DNA from: Microlunatus parietis
GTDB taxonomy: Bacteria; Actinomycetota; Actinomycetes; Propionibacteriales; Propionibacteriaceae
Reading direction: 5' to 3'
Length of the DNA stretch: 64,000 bases
Assembly (NCBI RefSeq): GCF_013407955.1
Contig: NZ_JACCBU010000001.1
Location: forward strand, 4,154,001-4,218,000
Of this stretch, positions 52,956 through 63,127 are shown piece by piece. A model generated the notes under the pieces. The model was not told the DNA's origin. It saw nothing but the letters and a program-made list of their open reading frames with translations, and did not search any database. Numbering within the stretch: the stretch's first letter is position 1; the number at the start of each line of letters is the position of its first letter. A program made the position numbers and the translations under genes.

Positions 52956-54332
52956 ATGTCCCTCTCGCCGACCGTGACCAAGCTCCAGGATCAGCTCGAC
53001 GGGATGGTGCTGACGCCCGAGACCCCGGGCTACGACCGGGCCCGTACGGTCTGGAACGCGATGGTGGACCGTCGGCCCCGGCTGATCGTCCGCTGCGCCA
53101 ATCCGGCGGACGTGGAGACCGCGATTCGGTACGCCCGCGAGCACGATCTCGAACTCGGCATCCGCTGCGGCGGCCACAGCATCGTCGGCCACGCGATCCC
53201 CGAGGGCGGGCTGGTCGTGGACCTGACCCCGATGAACGAGGTGACCGTGGACCCGGCCCGGCGCCGGGCCTGGGTCGAGGGCGGTGCGCTGCTCGGCGCG
53301 TTGGACCGGGCCGGCGAGCCGCATGGCCTGGCCACCACCGCCGGCAACGTCTCGCACACCGGCGTCGGCGGCCTCACCCTCGGCGGCGGGATGGGCTGGC
53401 TGGCCCGGCAGCACGGGCTGACCTGCGACAACGTGATCTCCTTCGAGGTGATCACCGCCGACGGCCGGATCGTGCGGGCCAGCGAGACCGAGCATCCCGA
53501 CCTCTACTGGGGTCTGCGTGGCGGCGGCGGCAACTTCGGCGTCGTCACCACGTTCGAGTTCCAGCTGCACCCGGTCCCCGACCAGACCGTGCAGGTGCTG
53601 CTGACCTTCCCGCTGGACCGGGCCGTCGACGCGTTCCGCGGTTGGCGCGAGCTGGCGCTGACCGCGCCTCGGCAGGCCACTCCGACCGCCTGGGTCGGCG
53701 ACGTCGACGGCGTCCCGCAGGTCGTGCTCGGGTTCGTCTGGGTGGGCGCCCTGACCGGGTACGACGAGCTGCTCGCCGACCTCAGATCGATCGGCCGGCC
53801 GCTGGCCGAGCAGGTGCAGCGGAAGTCGTACCTGGAACTGCAGCAGCAGGACGACTACGACCTGGAGGCCCCGTCCCAGCGCCGCTACTGGAAGGGCCAG
53901 TACTGCACCGAGTTGTCCGACGAGGCGATCGAGGCGTTCATCCGGCGCGGCACCGCCGACGGCACCGGCGCCGGGCTGCCGTACGCGAGTTTCCAGGTGT
54001 ACGGCGGAGCGATCGCCGACGTGCCCGACGAGGCGACCGCGTTCAGCCAGCGGGACGCGTTCGTCGAGTTCGTCGGTGCCGCTCGCTGGACCGACCCGGC
54101 CGAGGACGAGGACCGGATCGCCGCCGCCCGCCGCTACGGCGCCGCGATGGCCCCGTTCGCCAGCGGCGCCTACGTCAACGCGCTCACCGACGAGGGTGCC
54201 GGTGGGGTCCGGCAGGCGTACGGTGCCGCGAAGCTGGCCAAGCTCCAGGCGCTCAAGGCCACCTGGGACCCGGACAACGTGTTCCACCTGAACCACAACA
54301 TCGCACCCGCCGCAGGTCCGGCCGTTCCCTGA
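52956..54332 (+). CDS. FAD-linked oxidoreductase (BBE/PCMH type)
   Basis: A 458-residue flavoenzyme, second of its family in the window. The FAD domain has IRCGGHSIVGHA (covalent His), LATTAGNVSHTGVGGLTLGG (Ser where the second-link Cys would be) and LRGGGGNFGVVT. The C-terminal BBE motif is DPDNVFHLNHNI. ATG 52956 follows GGAAGGA; an upstream extension is non-coding. The sequence is close to the 6-hydroxynicotine-oxidase/hexose-oxidase-like branch. No regulator adjoins it. Confidence 0.9.
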   Translation: MSLSPTVTKLQDQLDGMVLTPETPGYDRARTVWNAMVDRRPRLIVRCANPADVETAIRYAREHDLELGIRCGGHSIVGHAIPEGGLVVDLTPMNEVTVDPARRRAWVEGGALLGALDRAGEPHGLATTAGNVSHTGVGGLTLGGGMGWLARQHGLTCDNVISFEVITADGRIVRASETEHPDLYWGLRGGGGNFGVVTTFEFQLHPVPDQTVQVLLTFPLDRAVDAFRGWRELALTAPRQATPTAWVGDVDGVPQVVLGFVWVGALTGYDELLADLRSIGRPLAEQVQRKSYLELQQQDDYDLEAPSQRRYWKGQYCTELSDEAIEAFIRRGTADGTGAGLPYASFQVYGGAIADVPDEATAFSQRDAFVEFVGAARWTDPAEDEDRIAAARRYGAAMAPFASGAYVNALTDEGAGGVRQAYGAAKLAKLQALKATWDPDNVFHLNHNIAPAAGPAVP

Positions 54333-54381
54333 CAGCGGAGGCCGGCGGCGGTAATCTGGGATCAGCGAAGGGAGAGTCGCC

Positions 54382-54567
54382 GTGCTCAGGGCGAAACTGG
54401 ACACCACCCGCCGGCGGCGGGCGATCGCGGAGGCGCGCCGTACCTCCGAACTGGAGGGTTCGCGCAGCACCGACGAGACCCGGGCCGACCAGGATGCTTA
54501 CGTACGCGGGGAGATCGACATCGATGAGCTCGGTGAGCGCGTCCGGGCCCGCTACGGCCTCGGTTGA
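54382..54567 (+). CDS. VbhA-like antitoxin of a Fic module
   Basis: A 61-residue basic-to-acidic helical protein. TSELEG near residues 21-26 fits the (S/T)xxxE(G/N) inhibitory helix of class I Fic antitoxins, and AYVRGEIDIDELGERVRARYG is the typical end of VbhA-type proteins. GTG 54382 has GGGAGA 6 bp upstream. Its stop overlaps the fic start by 4 bp (TTGA), so the two are coupled. It should place a Glu in the Fic active site and block ATP binding. Confidence 0.85.
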   Translation: MLRAKLDTTRRRRAIAEARRTSELEGSRSTDETRADQDAYVRGEIDIDELGERVRARYGLG

Positions 54568-55199
54568 ACCGACCCGATCCGTGGACCGTCGGTGACGACG
54601 AGGAACGCTGGAACGGCTATCTGATCCCGCCGGACCACTCCGTGTTGCGCAACCTGGTCGGGGCGGCCGGCGACGAGGAGCTCCGGGCCGCGGAGAACGA
54701 CCTGCTGGAGTACCGGTTCGCCGAGCTCCGCGAGAATCCGGCCCTGGTCCCGCGCACGTACGACCTTGATCATCTCCGGACCCTGCACCGGCAACTCTTC
54801 CAGGACGTGTACGCGTGGGCCGGCGATCTGCGTACCGTCGGCCTCACCAAGGGCGTCGGCCATCCGTTCCTGGCGCCGCGGGAGATCCCGACTTTGGTGG
54901 CCCGGGTCGCGCAGCGGATCGCCCGGACCGACCGGCTCCGGCAGCTGCCGCCGCCGCACCTGACCCGGGAGATCGCGGAACTCTACGACCAGCTGAACTA
55001 CGCGCACCCGTTCCGGGAGGGCAACGGCCGCACCCAGCGGGAGTTCTTCGCCCAGCTGCTCGCCGAGTCCGGCCACGGCCTGGCCTGGGACCGGATCCAG
55101 ACCAGCGATCTGCACTTCGCTTGCGAGGTCGCCCGCAACCGCGGCGACCGGATGTATCTGTTGACGATCGTCAACACCGCCCTGGTCGCCCTGGGTTGA
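54564..55199 (+). CDS. fic: Fic-domain AMP-transferase toxin
   Basis: A 211-residue Fic protein. The catalytic motif HPFREGNGRTQREFF (HxFx(D/E)GNGRxxR) is complete near 150-164; the upstream YLIPP and YAWAGDLRTVGLTKG segments are the flap and core of VbhT-like toxins. TTG 54564 overlaps the antitoxin stop. No inhibitory helix is present in the toxin itself, consistent with a class I module. Target unknown; class I Fic toxins modify GyrB and ParE in known cases. Confidence 0.9.
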   Translation: MNRPDPWTVGDDEERWNGYLIPPDHSVLRNLVGAAGDEELRAAENDLLEYRFAELRENPALVPRTYDLDHLRTLHRQLFQDVYAWAGDLRTVGLTKGVGHPFLAPREIPTLVARVAQRIARTDRLRQLPPPHLTREIAELYDQLNYAHPFREGNGRTQREFFAQLLAESGHGLAWDRIQTSDLHFACEVARNRGDRMYLLTIVNTALVALG

Positions 55200-55202
55200 C
55201 GA

Positions 55203-56033
55203 TCAGCGGACCGGGCCGGCCTGGAGCGGTCCCGGCTCCATCCCTTCCGGTACGTCCTCGAGCGACCCGGCCAGCATCGCGCCGGCCCAGTCCCGCACCT
55301 GCCGGTACGCGCTCAGGGTGAGCGTCGGGCCGGCGCTGATCCGGCGCACTCCGAGCTCGGCGTAGCGCGCCAGCGGCGGAGCGCCCCGGCCGACCATGAG
55401 GTTGAGCGGCGCGGGCACGCCGGCGACCAGGTCCCGGACCAGGGCGGGATCGGTGACGCCGGGGACGAAGACGCCGTCGGCGCCGGCCTTGACGAACGTC
55501 CGGGCCCGCTCGATCGTCGCCGCCACCAGGTCTGGACCGGTGCTGCCGGCCGGGGCCAGCAGGAACGTGTCGATCCGCGCGTTCACGAACAACCTGACCG
55601 GGGTCGAATCGACCAGCTTCCGTACCCGGCGCAGGGTTTCGGCCTGGGCCGCGAGCGGCAGCAACGCGCCGCCGGCCGAGTCCTCGAGGTTGATCCCGAC
55701 GGCGCCGGCCTCGATCACTTGCTCGACGGCGGTCTCGACGCCGCCGGGCTCGCCGGGATAGCCGCCCTCGAGATCGACCGTGACCGGGATCGTGACGGCG
55801 CCGATCACCCGGGCGGCGGCGTCGAGCGCGGTCGCCCGGTCCAGCCCGCCGCCGTCCGCGACGCCGCGGCTCCAGGCGACCCCGGCGCTGGTGGTCGCGA
55901 CCGCGGCCGCTCCGGCCGCCTCGACCATCCGCGCGCTGGGCGGGTCCCAGGCGTTGGGCAGGATCAGGAGGTCGTCGTGCAGGCGGTGGAACTCCTCGGC
56001 CTGCCGTTGCTGAGTGCTCGTCACCTTGATCAC
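55203..56033 (-). CDS. Isocitrate lyase/PEP mutase-family enzyme
   Basis: A 276-residue phosphonopyruvate-hydrolase/PEP-mutase-like TIM barrel. LLILPNAWDPPSARMVEAAG, ATTSAGVAWSRG, VDLEGGYP (Asp/Glu metal ligands) and GINLEDSAGG are the family motifs; FVNARIDTFL is the conserved strand. The lyase KKCGH-type loop is absent, so it is not isocitrate lyase. GTG 56033 is used; GTG 56024 is the alternative. Divergent from a winged-helix regulator 61 bp away and convergent with fic. Confidence 0.85.
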   Translation of the reverse strand: MIKVTSTQQRQAEEFHRLHDDLLILPNAWDPPSARMVEAAGAAAVATTSAGVAWSRGVADGGGLDRATALDAAARVIGAVTIPVTVDLEGGYPGEPGGVETAVEQVIEAGAVGINLEDSAGGALLPLAAQAETLRRVRKLVDSTPVRLFVNARIDTFLLAPAGSTGPDLVAATIERARTFVKAGADGVFVPGVTDPALVRDLVAGVPAPLNLMVGRGAPPLARYAELGVRRISAGPTLTLSAYRQVRDWAGAMLAGSLEDVPEGMEPGPLQAGPVR

Positions 56034-56064
56034 TATGGCCGCGGCCGGCGGGGGCCGATAATGA

Positions 56065-56080
56065 TTCGGAAATTCCCGAA
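56065..56080. promoter_or_regulatory. 16-bp near-perfect palindrome in divergent promoter
   Basis: TTCGGAAATTCCCGAA is symmetric apart from one base pair, centred in the 61-bp gap between the PEP-mutase-like gene and the winged-helix regulator: a likely operator. Confidence 0.55.
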
Positions 56081-56094
56081 CTCGAGGATCGCCC

Positions 56095-57102
56095 GTGTCC
56101 CGCACCATCGGCTTCACCGCCCAGGACGCGGCCCGGGTGCGGTTCGGCCGGTCCTGTCTGTGGGAGACGGTCGCCAGCATCCGGGTGCTGCGCCACCCGG
56201 CCGGTCACGGCGTCCACCGGCCGTGGGTCCGCCGGGTCCGGCCGGAGCTGGACCGGCTGCTGGCCCGGGTCCCGGAGCGGACCGGTGCGGCGTTCGCGCT
56301 GCTCGGCGACCTGGTCGGGTCCGGTGCGCTGGGGCACTACATGCCGGACCTGCTGACCCCGCCGCCGGTTTCGCTGGAGCCGTCCCTGGCCGCGGAGCTC
56401 GAACAGCTGGCCGGCACCCCGGCCGAGGTGGTCCGCAGCCAGCTGGCGTACCTGAGGGATCGGTGGACGCCGCGGCTGCAGGCGATGGCCGACGACCCGG
56501 CCGGCTGGTTGGCTCGGCTGGCCGACGTCGTGGCCTCCTATTGGGAGGTGGCGCTGGCCCCGGACTGGTCACGGGTGTCGGCGGTCGCCGACGCCGAGGT
56601 GTTTCACCGGGCCCGGCAGCAGGCCGCCGACGGGACCTCGGCCCTGCTCAATGATCTGCACGAACGGGTCGGCTGGGACGGTCGCCAGCTCACCGTGTCC
56701 GGCACCCGATGTCTCGGCGCCCGCGACCTCGAAGGCGGCGGACTGTGCCTGGTGCCGAGCGTCTTCGTCTGGCCGACGGTGCTGGTCGTCGCCGACGAGC
56801 AGACCGCCCAGCTGGCGTTCCCGTGCCGCGGCATCGGCACGCTGTGGGAAGCGGACGAGTCGGGCCCGCCCGGGGCGCTGGAGGAGGTGCTCGGCCGGTC
56901 GAAGGCCCGGCTGCTTGCCGTACTCCAGGCGCCGCTCTCGACCACCGAAGCCGCGGCCCGGGTCGAGCTCTCGGTGAGTACGGCCTCGGAGCACCTCACC
57001 GCGCTGCGCGCCGCCGGCCTGGTCCGGACCCATCGGACCGGCCGGCGCACGCTGCACGTCCGTACCGCCGCCGGGGACTCGCTCATCTCGGCCAGCCCCT
57101 GA
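56095..57102 (+). CDS. ArsR-type winged-helix regulator with N-terminal sensor domain
   Basis: A 335-residue protein. The C-terminal winged helix (about 270-330) reads LSTTEAAARVELSVSTASEH then LTALRAAGLVRTHRTGRR. The long N-terminal part matches the DUF5937-type layout seen in actinomycete ArsR regulators: RFGRSCLWETVASIRVL at the start and PSVFVWPTVLVV in the middle. GTG 56095 is used; no strong ribosome-binding site, possibly leaderless. It probably represses itself and the divergent PEP-mutase-like gene through the palindrome at 56065-56080. Confidence 0.82.
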   Translation: MSRTIGFTAQDAARVRFGRSCLWETVASIRVLRHPAGHGVHRPWVRRVRPELDRLLARVPERTGAAFALLGDLVGSGALGHYMPDLLTPPPVSLEPSLAAELEQLAGTPAEVVRSQLAYLRDRWTPRLQAMADDPAGWLARLADVVASYWEVALAPDWSRVSAVADAEVFHRARQQAADGTSALLNDLHERVGWDGRQLTVSGTRCLGARDLEGGGLCLVPSVFVWPTVLVVADEQTAQLAFPCRGIGTLWEADESGPPGALEEVLGRSKARLLAVLQAPLSTTEAAARVELSVSTASEHLTALRAAGLVRTHRTGRRTLHVRTAAGDSLISASP

Positions 57103-57110
57103 TCCCGGGG

Positions 57111-57686
57111 TCAGGTGTAGAGGTTGTACGCGTCCTGGGCGTAGGCGATCCGGCGATCGGTGTGGCAGGTCCCGCAGCCCTCGAACTTGTCCTGGAACGC
57201 GATCACCGCAGCCTCGATCGTGGTCGCCGCCCGCAGCTGGGCCAGCCCGTAGTAGGAGAACTCGGTCAGCTCGTACCAGATGAAGTCGAGCTGAACCTGT
57301 AGGCCGTAACGATCGACGCCCGCGTTGTTGGCGAACTCGACCAGGTTGTCGCCCGGGTAGGTGTCCCAGCGGCCGCCCGCGCTCCACTGGGCCAGCCCGC
57401 GGCCCGGCCCGCCGCCGATCTGGTGGATCGTCGGGTCCATGTAGGACTCCTGGTCGAGGTTGCCGACGACGCCGGCAGCCTGGATCGGCGTGAGCCCCTT
57501 GCCGACGAAGTAGTTGAAGGCGACTTCCTCGTTGGCCCGGATCACGCCGGCGGCCGCGGCCGGGACCTCGCGCGGTTGGGCGGTTGCGGCCGGAGCCGCG
57601 AGAGCGGTGCCGATCAGGGCCAGCACGAAGGCGCCGGCGACGGCGAGAGAGCGGAAGCGGAAGTTGACACGGCGTTCGGAGAACAT
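57111..57686 (-). CDS. Secreted phage-tail-lysozyme-like protein
   Basis: A 191-residue exported protein. A Sec signal peptide ends near ATAQ (about residue 37). The rest matches the phage tail lysozyme domain: FNYFVGKGLTPIQAAGVVGN, LDQESYMDPT (Glu as catalytic acid), GRGLAQWS and a C-terminal CGTCH pair that may form a disulfide. ATG 57686 follows AGGAGG; a longer reading starting upstream lacks a ribosome-binding site. It probably cleaves peptidoglycan. The 303-bp stretch 57687-57989 upstream shows nothing else. Confidence 0.85.
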   Translation of the reverse strand: MFSERRVNFRFRSLAVAGAFVLALIGTALAAPAATAQPREVPAAAAGVIRANEEVAFNYFVGKGLTPIQAAGVVGNLDQESYMDPTIHQIGGGPGRGLAQWSAGGRWDTYPGDNLVEFANNAGVDRYGLQVQLDFIWYELTEFSYYGLAQLRAATTIEAAVIAFQDKFEGCGTCHTDRRIAYAQDAYNLYT

Positions 57687-57989
57687 CGGACCTCCTGGTC
57701 GTCGTTGATCGATGAACTGATCCCCGAGAACCCCCGTTACGGATCCGTGATCCGCTGCCGATCCTGCCAGGCTGGTCACCAATTGTCGAGACCTGTCGGA
57801 ACTGGGCAGGATTTTTACCTGCTCTTCACGTCCTGGTCAGAAAATCCGCCGGGCCGCCTCGGCGCTGAGCCGGCGCCCGGCCTCGTTCGTGCTCGGTCGG
57901 CTCCGCCGGCTCGAGGTGCGGCGAGGGCCCAGGCTGCGCGCCGTCCGTCGGCGACAATGGACGTCGTCCCCGAACTGAGGAGTCCTGTC

Positions 57990-58148
57990 GTGGTTCCACT
58001 GGCGTTTCCCGGACCGACCGAACTGGTCATCATCACCATCGCGACGCTGCCGACCGTCGCCATCGTGGTGCTGCTCGTCCTGCTGGCTCGCCGTCGGGGG
58101 ACGGCCGCTCCGCCCCGACCCGGCGATCGGGCCTCTGGCCAGGGGTGA
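57990..58148 (+). CDS. Small single-pass membrane protein
   Basis: A 52-residue frame starting GTG 57990 with GAGGAG 8 bp upstream. ELVIITIATLPTVAIVVLLV forms one membrane helix, followed by a basic ARRRG and a Pro/Arg-rich tail, which gives a standard inside-positive orientation with the C-terminus in the cytosol. It ends 7 bp before the first clpB HAIR repeat. No family was recognised; the call rests on the start signal and composition. Confidence 0.5.
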   Translation: MVPLAFPGPTELVIITIATLPTVAIVVLLVLLARRRGTAAPPRPGDRASGQG

Positions 58149-58155
58149 CGGCAAG

Positions 58156-58176
58156 GTTGAGTGGATCACACTCAAC
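58156..58176. promoter_or_regulatory. HAIR site 1 upstream of clpB
   Basis: GTTGAGT-N7-ACTCAAC, extended by CAAG/CTTG to a 29-bp dyad (58152-58180), just upstream of the -35 box. Confidence 0.9.
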
Positions 58177-58180
58177 CTTG

Positions 58181-58209
58181 TTGATCCAGCGCGCCCATCA
58201 CCGTAAAGT
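58181..58209 (+). promoter_or_regulatory. Probable clpB promoter
   Basis: -35 TTGATC (58181-58186), 17-bp spacer, -10 TAAAGT (58204-58209), flanked by HAIR site 1 and overlapped by HAIR site 2. Confidence 0.7.
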
Positions 58210-58228
58210 TGAGCCCAGAAGACTCAAC
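58208..58228. promoter_or_regulatory. HAIR site 2 upstream of clpB
   Basis: GTTGAGC-N7-ACTCAAC, one change from symmetry, overlapping the -10 box and the start of transcription. Confidence 0.88.
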
Positions 58229-58258
58229 TAGGTCGTCGTACAGGAGTACAGCCAAGGT

Positions 58259-60853
<2,595 letters not shown>

Positions 60854-60857
60854 CGTT

Positions 60858-60909
60858 CCCTGGGCTTGTCGAAGGGTGGCCGGATCGTGCTGCCCTTCGG
60901 CAGGCTCAG
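60858..60909. repeat. Inverted pair of the dispersed repeat after clpB
   Basis: CCCTGGGCTTGTCGAAGGG (60858-60876) and, inverted, GCCCTTCGGCAGGCTCAG (60892-60909). The pair can fold into a hairpin 5 bp past the clpB stop and may act as its terminator. Confidence 0.7.
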
Positions 60910-61009
60910 TCGGCCGCGCAGATCGTCTCGCCCGGCGCGACCAGGCTCATGATCAACGGGATCAGCCCGGCCTCGACCGCTCGCCGTACTCGACGGTCGT
61001 CGGCGCAGG

Positions 61010-62077
61010 TCACCTTGATGCAGCACCGCTGCCCGCAGCTGCAGCGGCGCGGAGGACGCCGAGGGTGAGCAGGGTGATCATCGGGTTAGGTTCCTTCGGT
61101 GCGCCCCAGTCCGGCGCCGGGTGCGGGGCCCGGTTGTCGGGCGACCTCCCCCACTGCGCGTCCGCCGCCCACAGCCCGTCCCGGCGGCGCTTCCGGATCA
61201 GCAGATCCAGCCCGTCGCGGCCGCGCCGATCGTCGATCCGGCCGGTCCGGGCCAGGAAGCGCAGCACGGAGAGCAGGTCGTAGTGCCAGGTCGACGGGTA
61301 ACTGAGTTTGGCCCAGCGCGAGTTGATCATCTGGCCGGCCGGCGGCGGCTTGGGTCGCCAGCGGCTGGGGATCCCGCTGCCGAGGCTGTACAGCAGGCGG
61401 TGATCGAGGAACAGTTCGGCGGCCCGGTCGACGGCCTCGGCCGCGCTGCTGTCGCCGATCGCGGTCGCGTACTCGTGCAGGCCCCAGGCCGGCAGCAGTG
61501 ACTCGTCGAAGCTGGACCGGCGGCCGGAGGCGTTGCGGTGGCAGTTCCAGCCGCCGTCCGGCCATTGCCAGTCCAGCAGCGCCTTGGCCATTCGGTGGGT
61601 ACGGGGATCGTCGGCCAGCCCGGCCCAGCAGGCGATCCGCAGCACCGAACCCTCACCGCCGGCGCAGACCCGGGCCAGTCCGTTGATCATGGTCGGCCCG
61701 TGCCGGTGCCGGGGCAGGTCGACGGCGTGGTCGAGCACGTACTCGACGGCGGCGGCGATCCGTGGATCGTCGGCCGGCGCGGCCAGGTCGATCAGGCTGG
61801 CCAGCCGCCACAGCGTGGTCGACCAGCGACGACTCGGGCTGCGCCTGACGGTCTCGACGGTGCGCAGATTCTCCGGGCTGCGACTGGAGCCCCGATAGCG
61901 GCCGACCCTGGCGAGGTCCGGGCCAAGGGCACCGTCGGGCTGTTGCTCGGCGAGCAGGGCCGACACGCGAGGTCCGGCCAGGATCCTGCTCGGACTCTCG
62001 TCGCCTGGGGTGTCCAGCAGTTCGCGATGGGTCCGGTCGCGGATGCCGGGCTCGTCGGACTCCAGCAGCCAGTCCAC
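61010..62077 (-). CDS. Squalene-cyclase/prenyltransferase-fold protein
   Basis: A 355-residue protein with the alpha/alpha toroid of terpene cyclases and prenyltransferases. QW-like repeats are visible (LLDWQWPDGGWNCHRNASGR; RDGLWAADAQWG), but the DxDD catalytic motif of squalene-hopene cyclases is missing, so a cyclase activity is unlikely. GTG 62077 is used; an upstream ATG (62095) with a better ribosome-binding site is separated from it by an in-frame TAG (62084-62086). It has no signal peptide. Function unknown. Confidence 0.72.
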   Translation of the reverse strand: MDWLLESDEPGIRDRTHRELLDTPGDESPSRILAGPRVSALLAEQQPDGALGPDLARVGRYRGSSRSPENLRTVETVRRSPSRRWSTTLWRLASLIDLAAPADDPRIAAAVEYVLDHAVDLPRHRHGPTMINGLARVCAGGEGSVLRIACWAGLADDPRTHRMAKALLDWQWPDGGWNCHRNASGRRSSFDESLLPAWGLHEYATAIGDSSAAEAVDRAAELFLDHRLLYSLGSGIPSRWRPKPPPAGQMINSRWAKLSYPSTWHYDLLSVLRFLARTGRIDDRRGRDGLDLLIRKRRRDGLWAADAQWGRSPDNRAPHPAPDWGAPKEPNPMITLLTLGVLRAAAAAGSGAASR

Positions 62078-62215
62078 CGCGGCCTATTCGGTCATGACAC
62101 CTCATCCTGACAGTCGTACCGGACGTCTGGTGTCCTCTTCGGGCCCGGGGTTGACCGTGGCCGCGCCGGGAAGGGATGATGACGCATGTGGGCGACTCGT
62201 CAGTAGTGAATAGAT

Positions 62216-63127
62216 ATGTCGACGCTTGAGTTCGACGCCGCCGCCGGGCGGGACTGGGCGGAGCGGTGCCGCCGGGTGCGGGCCGGCGACGCGGCGGAGC
62301 GGCGGCACGTGCTGGCTGCGGCGGCGACGCTGACCAGGCGGCGGGTGGTCGAGATGATCACGGCGGCCCAGGCCGGGCACATCGGCGGCGACTTCTCGGT
62401 GACCGACCTGCTCACCGTGCTCTTCCATGGCGTGCTGCGGATCGACCCCGCGCGGCCGGATCGGCCGGACCGTGATCACGTCATCCTGAGCAAGGGCCAC
62501 TGCGCCGCGGCCCTGTACGCGACGCTTGCCGCCGCCGGCTACTTCCCGCCGGCCGAGCTGACCACGTTCATGGCGCCGCTCAGCCCGCTGAACGGGCATC
62601 CGAACCGGACCAAGGTGCCCGGCGTGGAGACCAACACGGGACCGCTCGGCCACGGCCTGCCGGTCGCGCTCGGCACCGCGCTCGGGGTCCGGCTGGCCGG
62701 CCGCGACTCGCGGGTCTTCGTCGTCCTCGGCGACGGCGAACTGCAGGAGGGCAGCAACTGGGAGGCGCTGATGTCGGCCAGCCACCACGGGCTGACCAAC
62801 CTCATGATCATCGTCGACCGGAACCGGCTGCAGCAGGGGGCACGGACCGAGGAGACCAACCGGCTCGATCCGCTGGACCAGCGGCTGGCCGCCTTCGGCT
62901 GCGAGGTACGGATCGTCGACGGCCATGATCATCTCGCGCTGCTGGACACGCTCACCTCGGCCGGCACCGACCGTCCGGTCGCCGTGATCGCGAACACCGT
63001 GAAGGGCAAGGGGGTCTCGTTCATCGAGGACCGGGTGGAGTGGCACCACAAGGTGCCGAGCGCCGAGCAGGTGGAACTGGCCCTGGCCGAGTTGATCATC
63101 GAGGAGCCCGCGGGGGTGGCCTCATGA
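62216..63127 (+). CDS. Transketolase, N-terminal (thiamine-diphosphate) subunit
   Basis: A 303-residue transketolase alpha subunit. SKGHCAAALYATLAAAGYFP, NTGPLGHGLPVALGTALGVR and the ThDP motif GDGELQEGSNWEALMSASHH with DRNRLQ are conserved. In split transketolases this half carries the cofactor phosphate site. ATG 62216 has no clear ribosome-binding site. Its stop overlaps the second subunit (ATGA). Such pairs in actinomycetes act in sugar or inositol breakdown. Confidence 0.9.
   Translation: MSTLEFDAAAGRDWAERCRRVRAGDAAERRHVLAAAATLTRRRVVEMITAAQAGHIGGDFSVTDLLTVLFHGVLRIDPARPDRPDRDHVILSKGHCAAALYATLAAAGYFPPAELTTFMAPLSPLNGHPNRTKVPGVETNTGPLGHGLPVALGTALGVRLAGRDSRVFVVLGDGELQEGSNWEALMSASHHGLTNLMIIVDRNRLQQGARTEETNRLDPLDQRLAAFGCEVRIVDGHDHLALLDTLTSAGTDRPVAVIANTVKGKGVSFIEDRVEWHHKVPSAEQVELALAELIIEEPAGVAS

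Noticed and set aside
55203..56033. Isocitrate lyase
   Set aside because: Only about 276 residues and lacking the KKCGH catalytic loop; the PEP-mutase-like branch fits better.
61010..62077. Squalene-hopene cyclase
   Set aside because: QW-like repeats are present, but the DxDD catalytic motif and the usual length (over 600 residues) are missing.
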